Source of the DNA: Actinoplanes sp. KI2
Lineage (GTDB): Bacteria; Actinomycetota; Actinomycetes; Mycobacteriales; Micromonosporaceae
DNA length: 64,000 nucleotides
NCBI RefSeq assembly: GCF_025630775.1
Contig: NZ_JAOSZE010000020.1
Coordinates: 62,001 to 126,000, forward strand
Direction: 5' to 3'
The position numbers were made by a program, and so were the translations under genes. The notes beneath the pieces were generated by a model. The model saw only the letters and a list, made by a program, of their open reading frames with translations, did no database searches and had not been told where the DNA came from. Positions 53,411 to 62,914 of this stretch are shown here, one piece after another. Positions within the stretch are counted from its first letter, which is position 1; each line of letters begins with the position of its first letter.

Positions 53411-54543
53411 CGGCTCGCCAGCTCCCGCAGAATGCCGACGATGTGGTCCTGGTCGTCGGCGGTCAGCGCGTGGTGCAGCGGCAGGATGAGCGAGTCGCTG
53501 GTGAGTCGCTCGGTGACGGGCAGGGAAACCGGTGCCATGTCCGAGTAGGCGGGCTCGAGGTGGGCGGCCATGATGCCGCGGCGGGCCGAGACGCCCCTGG
53601 CGGCCAACTCGGACAGCACCTCGTCCCGGCCCACCGGGAAGCCGTCGAGCAGCACCCAGAACGACTGGTAGTTGGTCTGCCCGTAGGCCGGGTCGCGCAC
53701 CGGAACCAGGCCGTCGATGCCGGCCAGCAGCTCCTGGTAGCGCGCCGCGAGCTCGCGCCGCTGGGCGACCAGCCCGGCGAGCCGGCCGAGCTGCACGAGC
53801 CCGACGGCGGCCTGGATGTCGGTCATCCGGTAGTTGTAGGCGGTCTCCAGGTACGCCTCGAGCACCGGCTGCTTGCTGGCGTGCCGGTCGGCGGCGGAGA
53901 CGTTCATGCCGTGCTCGCGCAGCCGGCGCAGGCGGGCGGCCTGACCGGCGTCGTCGACGGTCACCATGCCGCCCTCGCCGGTCGTGATGACCTTGCGCGG
54001 GTGGAACGACCAGGCCGCGATCGCCGCACCGGCGCCGACCGGCTGCCCGTACGCGGTCGAACCCGCCGCGCAGGCGGCGTCCTCCACCAGGCCGATGCCC
54101 CAGCCCTCGGCCGCCTTGCGCAGCCCGACCGTGTCGAACGGGACGCCGCCCTGGTGCACGGCGATGACCGCCCGGGTGCGCGGGGTGCGCACCGCGTCGA
54201 TGGTCTCCACGGTGAGGTTGCCGGTGGCCAGGTCGACGTCGGCGAAGACCGGGGTCGCCCCGACGTAGCGGACCGCGTTCGCGGTCGCGATGAACGACAG
54301 CGACGGCACGACGACCTCGTCGCCGGGGCCGACGCCGAGCAGCACCAGCGACAGGTGCAGGCCGGTCGTGCAGGAGCTGACCGCGACGCCGTGACCGGCG
54401 CCGACGAGCGACGCGAACTCCTGCTCGAAGCGGGCGACGCGCGGGCCCTGGGCGACCCAGCCGGAGCGGACGGCCTCGGCCGCGGCCTGGGCTTCCTCCT
54501 CCCCCAGCATCGGGATCATCACCGGGATCTTGCGGTCGGTCAC
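53407..54543 (-). CDS. DegT/DnrJ/EryC1 sugar aminotransferase (PglE/ArnB-like)
   Basis: 378 residues. VMIPMLGEEEAQAAAEAVRS, SCTTGLHLSLVLLGVGPGDE, EDAACAAGS and Lys184 in FHPRKVITTGEGGM. The FHPRK/TTGEGG form is typical of the PglE/ArnB/DesV-like group acting on 4-keto sugars. GTG 54543 overlaps the preceding SDR stop (GTGA). It pairs with the PglD-like acetyltransferase to make a 4-acetamido sugar, if a 4,6-dehydratase supplies the ketone. Confidence 0.92.
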   Translation of the reverse strand: MTDRKIPVMIPMLGEEEAQAAAEAVRSGWVAQGPRVARFEQEFASLVGAGHGVAVSSCTTGLHLSLVLLGVGPGDEVVVPSLSFIATANAVRYVGATPVFADVDLATGNLTVETIDAVRTPRTRAVIAVHQGGVPFDTVGLRKAAEGWGIGLVEDAACAAGSTAYGQPVGAGAAIAAWSFHPRKVITTGEGGMVTVDDAGQAARLRRLREHGMNVSAADRHASKQPVLEAYLETAYNYRMTDIQAAVGLVQLGRLAGLVAQRRELAARYQELLAGIDGLVPVRDPAYGQTNYQSFWVLLDGFPVGRDEVLSELAARGVSARRGIMAAHLEPAYSDMAPVSLPVTERLTSDSLILPLHHALTADDQDHIVGILRELASR

Positions 54544-55505
54544 TTCGACGACCTCCACCAGTCGACCAGGCCCTGCAGGCCCTCGGTGAGGCTCAGCTCG
54601 GCGCGGAAGCCCAGCTTCTGTTCGGCGGCGGCGGTGCTGGCCAGACGGCGGGTGACGCCGTTGACCGCGCGGGCCGGGCCGTGCTCGGGGGCGAGGTCGG
54701 ACTTCATCACCTCGGTGAGCGCGGCGGCCAGCTCCTTGAGGCTGGTCTCCTCGCCGCTCGCGATGTTGAACACCTCGTCGGTGACGTCGGCCTTGGCGGC
54801 CAGGATGTTGGCGCGGGCGATGTCGGCGACGTGGACGAAGTCCATGGTCTGCAGGCCGTCGCCGAGGATCAGCGGCGGGGTGCCCGACTCGATGCGCTCC
54901 ATCCAGCGGATCAGCACCTCGGTGTACAGGCCGTAGATGTCCATCCGCGGGCCGTACACGTTGAAGTAGCGCAGGGCGACGTAGTCGAGGCCCTTCATGG
55001 CGTGGAAGCTGCGCAGCATGGCCTCGTTGAAGGCCTTCGCGGCGCCGTAGAAGGTGTCGTTGTTGTACGGGTGGTGCAGCTCCGTGGTCGGGAACTGTTC
55101 GGCCAGGCCGTAGACCGACGCCGACGACGACGCGACGAGCTTCTTCACGCCCTCCTCGGCGGCCGCCTCGACGACGTTGAAGGTGCCGTCCACCAGCACC
55201 TCGTTGGCCAGGCGCGGCTCCTCGGCGCACTGCGTGATGCGGATCGCGGCGAGGTGGAAGACCAGGTCCTTGCCCGCGGTCACCTCGCGGACCAGCTTCT
55301 GGTCCCGGATGTCGCCCTCGACCAGCGTCACCGGCCCGTTCGCCAGCGCCCAGGCCAGGTTCTCCCGGCGGCCGCGCACGAAGTTGTCGAGGACGACGAC
55401 CTCGGCCGCCCCGCCCCGGATGAGTTCGTCGACGACGTGCGAGCCGATCGTGCCCGCTCCGCCGGTGACGAGGGCCCGCGAGCCCTCGATCTGTACGCCC
55501 GTCAC
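54540..55505 (-). CDS. NAD-dependent epimerase/dehydratase (UDP-hexose 4-epimerase-like)
   Basis: 321 residues. LVTGGAGTIGSHVVDEL, HLAAIRITQCAEEP, SSSASVYG, and YGAAKAFNEAML as the Tyr/Lys pair. ALRYFNVYGPRMDIYG and DFVHVADIARA are common to UDP-glucose/GlcNAc 4-epimerases. It could supply a UDP-4-keto or galacto sugar to the neighbouring aminotransferase; the 4-epimerase reading is most likely. The start overlaps the Gfo/Idh stop by 4 nt. Confidence 0.9.
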   Translation of the reverse strand: MTGVQIEGSRALVTGGAGTIGSHVVDELIRGGAAEVVVLDNFVRGRRENLAWALANGPVTLVEGDIRDQKLVREVTAGKDLVFHLAAIRITQCAEEPRLANEVLVDGTFNVVEAAAEEGVKKLVASSSASVYGLAEQFPTTELHHPYNNDTFYGAAKAFNEAMLRSFHAMKGLDYVALRYFNVYGPRMDIYGLYTEVLIRWMERIESGTPPLILGDGLQTMDFVHVADIARANILAAKADVTDEVFNIASGEETSLKELAAALTEVMKSDLAPEHGPARAVNGVTRRLASTAAAEQKLGFRAELSLTEGLQGLVDWWRSSK

Positions 55506-56581
55506 GCCATGTGCCCTTCGTCGAGCTTGATCATGGTCCCACCCTCCGCCAGGCTGCGCGAGGCGGCCTGGAGGATCTCGAGCACCCGCAGCCCGGCCCG
55601 GCCGTCGGTCAGCGCCGGCGTGCCCGTGGTGATGGCCCGCGCGTACTCCTCGACCATGGTGCGCAATGCCTCGCGCTCGCCGAGCGCCGGGGCGACCATG
55701 TCACCGGAGCGGTAGGAGACGAGAATGTCGCGCCGCTGCTCGTCGCCGAGCTCGTCCGGCGAGGCGACGTCGACGCCCCGGTCGTAGATGGCCAGCCGCT
55801 GGCTGGGGTTCAGGTCGTCCCACACGAGCGTCCGCTTCGAGCCGCCGAAGATCGCCGTACGGATCTTCACCGGCGACAGCCAGTTGACGTGGATGTGCGC
55901 GATCGCGCCGGTGTTCAGCTGCAACGTGAGATACGCCACGCAGGCCCGGCCGGCGCCGATGCCGTCGGCGCCGTGCGCCGCGACGGCCACCGGGCGCACG
56001 CCGGGCGGGAGAACGAAATCGACGATCGACAGGTCGTGCGGCGCGAGATCCCAGACGACGTCGATGTCCCGCTGCACGAGACCGAGGTTGATCCGTACGG
56101 AGTCGAGGAAGTGCAGGTCGCCCAGCTCGCCGGAGTGCAGCAACTCGCGGATGCGCAGCACCGCCGGGGTGTAGCAGTAGGTGTGGTCGCACATCAGGGT
56201 CAGGCCACGCTTGTCGGCCTCCGCCACCAGTTGCAGACCCTCCTCATGGGTCGCCGCCAGCGGCTTCTCGACCAGCACGTGCTTGCCGGCCCGCAGCGCG
56301 GCCAGGGCGACCGGCAGGTGCGTGCCGGCCGGGGTGGCGATGGCCACCGCCTTCACCTCGGGGTCGGCGAGCACCTCGTCCAGGTCGCCGGAGACCCGGA
56401 CGGTCGAGTAGCCGCCGAGGACGCGCTTGGCCCGGTCCACGTCGAGGTCGCACAGCCAGCGCAGCCGGAAGGCCGGCGACGCCTGGAAGTTGCGGACCAG
56501 GTTTGGGCCCCAATAGCCGGCCCCGATAACGGCGATTCCGATCGGTTCGTCAGACACGGGAAGCGGAGGTGTCACAGACAT
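55502..56581 (-). CDS. Gfo/Idh/MocA oxidoreductase (WbpB/WlbA-like)
   Basis: 359 residues. IGIAVIGAGYWGPNLVRNF binds NAD(P), GKHVLVEKPLAAT is the EKP signature, and the C-terminal alpha/beta domain has a His in LAPHDLSIVDF. Homologues WbpB/WlbA oxidise C3 of UDP-GlcNAcA to the 3-keto sugar. First gene of a minus-strand operon that runs through both aminotransferases. It is divergent from the WbpD-like acetyltransferase across 298 bp, in which CGACGCCGGTTCG occurs twice (56650 and 56842); no gene is seen there. Confidence 0.91.
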   Translation of the reverse strand: MSVTPPLPVSDEPIGIAVIGAGYWGPNLVRNFQASPAFRLRWLCDLDVDRAKRVLGGYSTVRVSGDLDEVLADPEVKAVAIATPAGTHLPVALAALRAGKHVLVEKPLAATHEEGLQLVAEADKRGLTLMCDHTYCYTPAVLRIRELLHSGELGDLHFLDSVRINLGLVQRDIDVVWDLAPHDLSIVDFVLPPGVRPVAVAAHGADGIGAGRACVAYLTLQLNTGAIAHIHVNWLSPVKIRTAIFGGSKRTLVWDDLNPSQRLAIYDRGVDVASPDELGDEQRRDILVSYRSGDMVAPALGEREALRTMVEEYARAITTGTPALTDGRAGLRVLEILQAASRSLAEGGTMIKLDEGHMA

Positions 56582-56879
56582 CCGTTTCGTTCTGGAAGCC
56601 GCGGCTTCGTCGGCTTCGTCGGTAAAGCGGGGGCGCGCGTGCGCACACCCGACGCCGGTTCGACGGCAAGTTATCGATACGACGCGGTTCGCCGCCAGCC
56701 CGCTGACGGAAATCCGGCGGAGCCGGGAGGTCAAGGCGGTACCTTCGGTTGCCGCTACGAGACTGTCGGTCCAGGGGCGGCGGACCTTCGGCCAGTTCGT
56801 CGGATTTCCGACCACGGCGAGCCTGCCGCCGCCATTACCCTCGACGCCGGTTCGCCGACCCCGATGGAGGTACCCCGCC

Positions 56880-57488
56880 ATGACCGATGCCGACCGCGAC
56901 GGCGTCACCGTAGCGCCGACCGCCGATGTCGACGATCAGGCTGCGATCGGGGCCGGCACCCGCGTCTGGCATCTCGCCCAGATTCGTGAGGACGCCACGC
57001 TGGGCGCGAACTGCAACATCGGCCGCGGCGCGTACGTCGGCCCCGGCGTGGTCATCGGCGACAACGTGAAGTTGCAGAACCACGCCCTGGTGTACGAGCC
57101 GGCTCGCCTCGCCGACGGCGTCTTCATCGGCCCCGCGGCGGTCCTGACGAACGACGAGTACCCGCGCGCCGTCACCCCCGAGGGCCGGCTCAAGACCGGC
57201 GACGACTGGCATGCGGTCGGCGTCACCATCGGGGAGGGTGCGGCGATCGGCGCCCGCGCCGTGTGCGTCGCCCCCGTCACGGTGGGCCGCTGGGCCCTGG
57301 TGGCGGCCGGCGCGGTGGTCACCAAGGACGTCCCCGATTTCGCGCTGGTGGTCGGCGTCCCCGCGCGCCGCATCGGCTGGGTCGGCCGCGCCGGCCGCCC
57401 GCTGACCGCCAAGGGCGACGGCGTCTGGGTCTGCCCCGAGACCGGCGCCGAGTACCACGAATCGGACGGCACCCTCGCGGAGGCCTGA
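56880..57488 (+). CDS. UDP-2-acetamido-3-amino-uronate N-acetyltransferase-like (WbpD/WlbB type)
   Basis: 202 residues of left-handed beta-helix: IGAGTRVWHLAQIREDATLG, CNIGRGAYVGPGVVIG, NHALVYEPARLADGVFIGPA, ending GVPARRIGW. The TRVWHLAQIR opening is characteristic of WbpD/WlbB, which acetylate the 3-amino group of UDP-GlcNAc(3N)A. ATG 56880 has GGAGG 9 nt upstream. Its location beside the oxidoreductase and aminotransferase supports that pathway. Confidence 0.92.
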   Translation: MTDADRDGVTVAPTADVDDQAAIGAGTRVWHLAQIREDATLGANCNIGRGAYVGPGVVIGDNVKLQNHALVYEPARLADGVFIGPAAVLTNDEYPRAVTPEGRLKTGDDWHAVGVTIGEGAAIGARAVCVAPVTVGRWALVAAGAVVTKDVPDFALVVGVPARRIGWVGRAGRPLTAKGDGVWVCPETGAEYHESDGTLAEA

Positions 57489-57583
57489 GGCGGCCATCCA
57501 CGATCTGCCGCGCTGCCCGGGCGGCCGGCTTCGCCGACGGCGGGGCTGATCCGGCTCGGCGCGGATGGCGACCGCGTCGCGCC

Positions 57584-57615
57584 GGGTGACCCGGAGCCGG
57601 GGCCCCGGGTCACCC
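57584..57615. terminator. bidirectional terminator hairpin
   Basis: GGGTGACCCGG / CCGGGTCACCC, an 11-bp perfect stem with a 10-nt loop, between the WbpD-like gene and the convergent GH87-like gene. Confidence 0.65.
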
Positions 57616-57629
57616 TCGCCGGTGCGATC

Positions 57630-60600
57630 TCAGCTGGTCCAGACCTGGAAGCTGGAGATCTGGCCGGCCGGCCAGCCGGTGTTGGCGGTGATGTTCAGGC
57701 GGAGGTATCGCTGGGTCGACGCGGTGTACGTGATGGTCACCGTGTTGTTGGTGGCGGGATCGAAGGGGTAGGCGGCGGACGCCTTGAGGGTGGACCAGGT
57801 GGAGCCGTCCGTGCTGCCCAGCACCGACAGGGTCTCGGTGCGGGCACCCCAGGCGGCCGGCAGTTGCAGCACCACCTTCGAGGCGCTCTGCGCCGAGCCG
57901 AGGTCGACCTGCACCCACTGCGGGAACGCGTTGTTCGCGCTCTCCCAGTAGGTGTTCTGGTCGGCGTCGGTGACGTTCCCGGACGGGTAGACGTCGGTGT
58001 GGCTGGACTCGCTGGTCGGCTTGCCGGCCGCCAGGTTGGTGCTGGTGGCGCCCGCGCCGGTGCCGGTCAGGGCGACCGCGGTGCTCGCTCCGCCGCCGGA
58101 GACGGTGAGGGTGCCGGTTCGCGTACCGGAGGCGGTGGGCCGGAAGGTGACGGTGACGGCGCAGGAGGCGCCGGCCGCCAGCGACGTGCCGCAGCCGTTG
58201 GACTGGGCGTAGTCGCCGGTGACCCCGACCGCGAGCGAGGTGGCCGCGGCGGTCCCGCTGTTGGTGATGGTGACCTGCTGCCCGGCACTGGTGGTGTTCA
58301 GCGCCTGGCTACCGAAGGTGAGCGACGAGGGGCTCGCCGACAGCGCGGGCGCCGGGGTGCTGCCGCCACCGCTCGGGTAGACCTCGAGCTCCGCGGCCTG
58401 ACCGGCCGGCCAGCCCGAGTTCGCGGTGAAGTTGACCCGCACGTAGCGGGCGTTCGTGCCGGGCACGGTGATGCTCGCCGTGTTCCCCGACGCCGGGTCG
58501 AAGGTGTAGGTCGCCGAGCCCACCGCGGTGCCGAAGCTCGACCCGTCGGTGCTGGTCAGCACCGAGAGGGTCTGGGTGCGGGTCTGCCAGGCGGTCGACG
58601 GGGGCAACTTCAAAGTCACTTTCCCGATCGCGTACGCCGAGCCCAGGTCGACCTGCAGCCACTGCGGGAACGCGTTGTTCGCGCTCTCCCAGTAGGTGTT
58701 CGCGTCGCCGTCGGTCGCGGTGGCCGGCGCCTGGGTCGCGTTGACCTGGGAGCTGGCGGTGGCCGGGCGGCCGGCCGCGATGTTCGTGGTGGTGCCGATG
58801 CCGCTGCCGGTCAGGGCGATCGTGGCCGGACTGTTGTTGGCGTTGCCGGTGAGGGTGACGCTGCCGGTACGCGTACCCGCCGCGGTGGGTTTGAAGGTCA
58901 CGGTGACCGTGCAGGAAGCACCCACCGCAAGCGAGGAGCAGTTGTTGGTCTGCGCGAAGTCACCACTCGCGGTGACCGACGAGAGGGTCGCGGTGGTAGT
59001 GCCGGTGTTGCTGACCGTGACCGTCTGCGCGGCGCTGGTCGAGCCGACGATGGTGCCGGCGAACGACAGGCTCGACGGGCTGGCCGACAGGATCGGGCCG
59101 GGCGCCACGCCGGTGCCGGAGAGCGGGATCGTGTTGGTGATGCCGGACGCCGTGACCGTGAGGTTGCCGGTACGCGCGCCGGTCGCGGTGGGTGCGAACG
59201 TGACGGTCACCGTGCAGGAGCTGCCGGCCGCGATCGAGCTACCACACGTGTTGGTCTGCGAGAAGTCGCCGGTGGTGGCGACCCCGGTGACCGGTGCCGC
59301 GGCCGTGCCCGAGTTGGTGACCGTGACCGTCTGGGCCGCGCTGGTCGCGCCGGTGGCCACGGTGCCGAAGCCGAGCGTGGTCGGGCTGATCGAGATCAGC
59401 GAGCCGTTGTCCGGCAGGTACGGCGGGAACGTCGGGTTGGTGACCTGGGTGCAGGCGGACGAGTTGAAGATTCCCGAGTTGCCGCCGCCGTCGGTCAGCG
59501 TGAAGCCGACACCGCAGTTGTATATCGAGGCCGGCCCTGGGTGCCGGTGGCGGTGCTGTTGGTGATCGTCGCGGCGCCGCCGACCTGTTCCTGCACGACG
59601 TACGTGCCGGTGTTCTGGATCGTCGCGTTGTTGATCTTGACGTTCGAGATCTGCGAACCGGAGACGAACTGGATGGCCTCGAACGGGCTCTGCTGGATGA
59701 GGATGTTGTCGACATTGGTGAGCCCGGTCATCGCCGCGTCGCGGGCGTCGAACCAGAGCGCGCCGACGCCGAACTGCCAGTTCGGGTCGAGGCTGCCGGA
59801 CCGGATGATCGTGTTGCGCAGCACGTCGGTGCGCCCGAGCGTCGTCGAGGCGAAACGCTGCGCGACGTGGATCCCGCCACCCTGGGTGAGGCCCGAGTCG
59901 ATCACGCGGTTGTCGGTGACGAAGTTGTCGTGGCCGCCGTAGATGGCGATGCCGTTGGCGAGGATCGGGTACTGCACGGTGTTGTGGTCGAACGAGTCGT
60001 TGGCGTCGGCCACCGACTCGGCCCAGGTGGCCAGGCCGTCGTCGCCGGTGTTGCGCAGATCCGAGTTGGTGACCTTGGAGTTGGTCACGCCCTTGTGGAA
60101 GTTGACACCGTCCGCGGTGACGTTGCGGATCCGCATGCCCGAGAAGATCAGGTTGTCCATCGGGCCGTCCATCCAGGCGCCGACCTTGTCGTGCTCGATC
60201 CACAGCCGGTCGACGGTCGAGTTGCTCATCGCGCCGCCGACGCCGTTGACCTGCGCGCTGTCGTTGCGCTCCTGTACGTCGCCGAAGATGGCGAAGTCGG
60301 CGAGGTGCACGTTGGTGCTCGGGTTGGGCGCGTCGTTGCCGTAGAAGCCGGGCGCCGCGCCGGTGACCGTCGAGCGCCACATGCCGGCGCCCTTGATCGT
60401 CACGTTGTTGACCGCGATGTGGCCGGGGATCTTGAAGGTTCCCTCCGGGATCCACACCGTGCCGCCCGCGCCGGCCGCCTGGATCGCCGAGTTGAACGCG
60501 GCGGTCGAGTCGGCGGCGCCGGTCGCGTCGGCGCCCTTGCTGGTCACGCTCACCGAGCCGGCCGGCTGGCTGAGCGCGCCCGCGACGCTCTCGAAGTCGG

Positions 60601-61138
60601 CGAAGTCGATCGTGGTGGTCGTGGTGGCGGTCAGCCGGAACTTGGTGCCGACCGGATAGCTCGTCGAGAACAGCCGGTGCGTCTCGTCGTAGAAGTGGTG
60701 CGGGTTGCTGCCCGGCGAGTTGGTGAACGGATATCCGCCGTAGAACCAGCTGTACGCGTTGGTCAGGGTGAACGCGGTGGACGCGGTCCCGTTGATCGAG
60801 AAGTTGATCGGGGTCGTGTAGACGGAGCCGCCCGACGAGTCCGGGATGCTGTACCGGAACACGAACGAGTTGGTCGCCACCGGAGCGCTGAACTCGACGT
60901 ACTGCCCGGCGCCGAGGGTCACCGCCTTCCGGTACGAGGCCTCGGCCGGGAGGGTGTTGTACGCCGCCGAGGGGCCGATGATCGTGCCGTTCGTCGTCGC
61001 GTTCTCGGCCTGCACCTCCACATAGGGCAGGGTCGCGCCCACGCCACCGGTGGCGGCGGCGAGCGCCGGGCTGCCGTAGAGCAGGGAGCCGATCAGCGCG
61101 GCGCCGACAAGTCCGGCGCCAAGCCTTCGTCTGGTCAT
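57630..61138 (-). CDS. secreted GH87 (mycodextranase/alpha-1,3-glucanase)-like protein, frameshifted at about 59,535
   Basis: About 1169 residues if one base is restored. Signal peptide (GAGLVGAALIGSLLYGSPALA); a CBM6/35-like domain (~38-180, YVEVQAENATTNGTIIG); a GH87-type beta-helix (~185-540, DGVNFHKGVTNSKVTNSDLR, NTGDDGLATWAES, GGHDNFVTDNR). Then two HYDIN/choice-of-anchor-D domains, F5/8 type C, a third HYDIN and a second F5/8 C domain. The helix frame runs to ...GTQGRPRYTTA and stops at 59495. Restoring one C in GGGCCGG (around 59,535) joins ...GTQGPASIYNCGVG without a gap. Either a true pseudogene, or a sequencing error. Both parts are otherwise intact. Confidence 0.85.
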
Positions 61139-61352
61139 CTGTGTTGCTCGCTTTCGACGGAGCGACCGGGGGATGTCGCCCATGCCGAGGACCGCCCTGG
61201 CAGAGGGGCCGCCAGACCGGGACGCATGGAGCGGGGAACCTGAGGAACTAGGTGGACCGTAACGTCCGCGACACAGTCACGCAATATCGAGACAGTTCTT
61301 TGCAAACTTTGAACCTCGAACGGGAAAAGCTCGGTGCGCGCACGGGCAGGCA

Positions 61353-61379
61353 TCGATCGAGGTCGCGGACCTCGATCGA
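61353..61379. repeat. perfect 12-bp inverted repeat upstream of the GH87-like gene
   Basis: TCGATCGAGGTC-GCG-GACCTCGATCGA lies about 215 bp upstream of the GH87-like gene and 89 bp downstream of the VOC remnant. It may be an operator for the GH87 gene or a terminator. Apart from this and the VOC remnant nothing coding is seen between 61139 and 61726. Confidence 0.6.
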
Positions 61380-61467
61380 GCGGAGCGAATTATCGCGGGT
61401 CGCGGCCCTGCCAGGTCGTGCGGCAGACCTCGGTGCACCGTCTCGGCCGGCGTCTGGTGGGCGGTGT

Positions 61468-61695
61468 TCACCCTGGTCCCGCGTTGCCCTCGGCGTCGGC
61501 GAGGACCCAGAACGCCGGCGCCCGGGTGTCGGAGACCAGGTGGCCGCCGGCGGCCGGGGCCGAGGCGACGCGCCGGTGGGCCTGGTCGTGCGGGACGCAC
61601 AGGTCGAAGTGAATCCGGTTGCGCTGCCGTCGCGGCTCGTCCAACTGCTGGAACCAGATCGCCGGGGCCTCGGCGGCCGGGTCGACGATCGGATC
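61468..61695 (-). pseudogene. C-terminal remnant of a VOC/glyoxalase-like domain gene
   Basis: Read on the minus strand, codons from 61695 give an uninterrupted 75-residue stretch: APAIWFQQLDEPRRQRNRIH, then FDLCVPHDQAHRRVA, LVSDTRAPAFWVLADAEGNA and a stop. This closely resembles the second half of actinobacterial VOC (glyoxalase-like) proteins, which normally continue after ADAEGN. There is no start or N-terminal half upstream, because the TMEM175 gene begins there. It looks like a fragment left by deletion. Confidence 0.7.
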
Positions 61696-61726
61696 AGGTC
61701 GTATCCACGGTGGACGGGGCGGGCGC

Positions 61727-62362
61727 TCAGTCGTTGCCGCGCCAGCGGGACTTGATCAGGTTCTGGATCGGGCCGCCCAGGGGCATCAGCAGGAACGCCC
61801 AGAAGTTGATGCTCGCGGCGAAGACGGCGCCGATGGCGGTGGCGACCAGCTCGATGCCGAACGCCGTGGCGGAGGAGAGCACCTGCGCGCGGGGCACCGG
61901 CGTCGCGTCCGCGGTGAGTTCCGGATGCCGGCGGCCGTACCAGCCGAGCAGCATCAGCGAGCCGCTGGCCAGGCACAGCGCGCCGCCGTAGAGCGCGACG
62001 CTGCCGGCCGACGGCTTTGTCGCAGTGATCAGCGCGGTCGGGATCGGCAGCAGCACGACCGCGAACGTCCAGAGCAGGCTCAGCCGTACCACCATGCTGT
62101 CCAGCCGGGTGATGTGCCGGAACAACTGATGGTGCGCCCACCAGAGCCGGAAGATGACCGCGAAGCTCAGCACGAACGCGCCGAACTCGCCGATGTGGTC
62201 GTGCACGAAGTCGCCGATGCTCTTCTGACCGGCCTCGCTCGACACGCTCTCCATGAGCGGCAGGATGAGCAGGGTGATCGCGATGGCGGCCACGGCGTCG
62301 GTGAAGAAGACCAGCCGCTCCGCCGAGGTGGTGCTCGCCTTCTCCGTGGGGGTGTCTGTCAC
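61727..62362 (-). CDS. TMEM175-family (DUF1211) potassium channel-like membrane protein
   Basis: 211 residues. SAERLVFFTDAVAAIAITLL carries the family hallmark RxxxFxD at the start of TM1; FRLWWAHHQLFRHITRLDS follows TM3; about six helices in all. Bacterial TMEM175 proteins are K+-selective channels. The start is GTG 62362 without a Shine-Dalgarno, so possibly leaderless. It is divergent from a TetR gene 21 bp away, its probable regulator. Confidence 0.88.
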   Translation of the reverse strand: MTDTPTEKASTTSAERLVFFTDAVAAIAITLLILPLMESVSSEAGQKSIGDFVHDHIGEFGAFVLSFAVIFRLWWAHHQLFRHITRLDSMVVRLSLLWTFAVVLLPIPTALITATKPSAGSVALYGGALCLASGSLMLLGWYGRRHPELTADATPVPRAQVLSSATAFGIELVATAIGAVFAASINFWAFLLMPLGGPIQNLIKSRWRGND

Positions 62363-62383
62363 TGCGACATTATGGTGGGGCGC

Positions 62384-62914
62384 ATGGACAAGCAGCGGGT
62401 GCGGGGATCTCTGAACCAGGAGGAGATCGTGACGGTCGCCCTCGAGATCGCCGAGGCCGAAGGGGCGGACGCGCTGGCCTTCCGCCGCCTCGGCAAGGCG
62501 CTCGGGGTCGCGCCCACCGCCGTGCTGCGGCACTTCCGGGACAAGGACGACCTGCTGCTGGCGCTCGGCGCCCGGCTGCTCGAGGACGCGTTCGCGCAGG
62601 TCGACGAGGACGAGCCGGACTGGCGGGAACGGTTGCTGTCGCTCGCCCGGGCCACCCGCCGGTCGTTCGAGGCGCACCCGCGGGTCGCCCTGCTGGTGGC
62701 CAACCGCACGCTGCGCCGGGAGGCCGAGTTCCGGGCCGCCGACCTGGTGTTCGGCGCGGTCCAGCAGGCCGGGCTCGGCGGCCGGGAGGCGGCCAGCGTC
62801 TACCTGACCCGTCAGGGCTGCGGGCTCCACGGCGCGGCGACCAGCCAGCTGGAGTCGTCGGCCCACGAGGTGGTCGTGTCCCACGCGTTGGACCCGCCGT
62901 TGCTCGCCAGGTAG
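62384..62914 (+). CDS. TetR family regulator with replaced or truncated C-terminus
   Basis: 176 residues. The helix-turn-helix lies at about 30-60 (FRRLGKALGVAPTAVLRHFR, then DKDD), followed by a helical region to about 145. The last ~34 residues (RQGCGLHGAATSQLESS...) lie antisense to the conserved end of the convergent AbfB gene and are not TetR-like. TetR proteins normally have about 190-220 residues. The gene was therefore probably cut by a rearrangement near 62,800. ATG 62384 is preceded by GTGGGG. Confidence 0.8.
   Translation: MDKQRVRGSLNQEEIVTVALEIAEAEGADALAFRRLGKALGVAPTAVLRHFRDKDDLLLALGARLLEDAFAQVDEDEPDWRERLLSLARATRRSFEAHPRVALLVANRTLRREAEFRAADLVFGAVQQAGLGGREAASVYLTRQGCGLHGAATSQLESSAHEVVVSHALDPPLLAR

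Noticed and set aside
61248..62141. 297-residue minus-strand open frame
   Set aside because: It runs out of frame through the TMEM175 gene and the VOC remnant and is Arg/Pro-rich.
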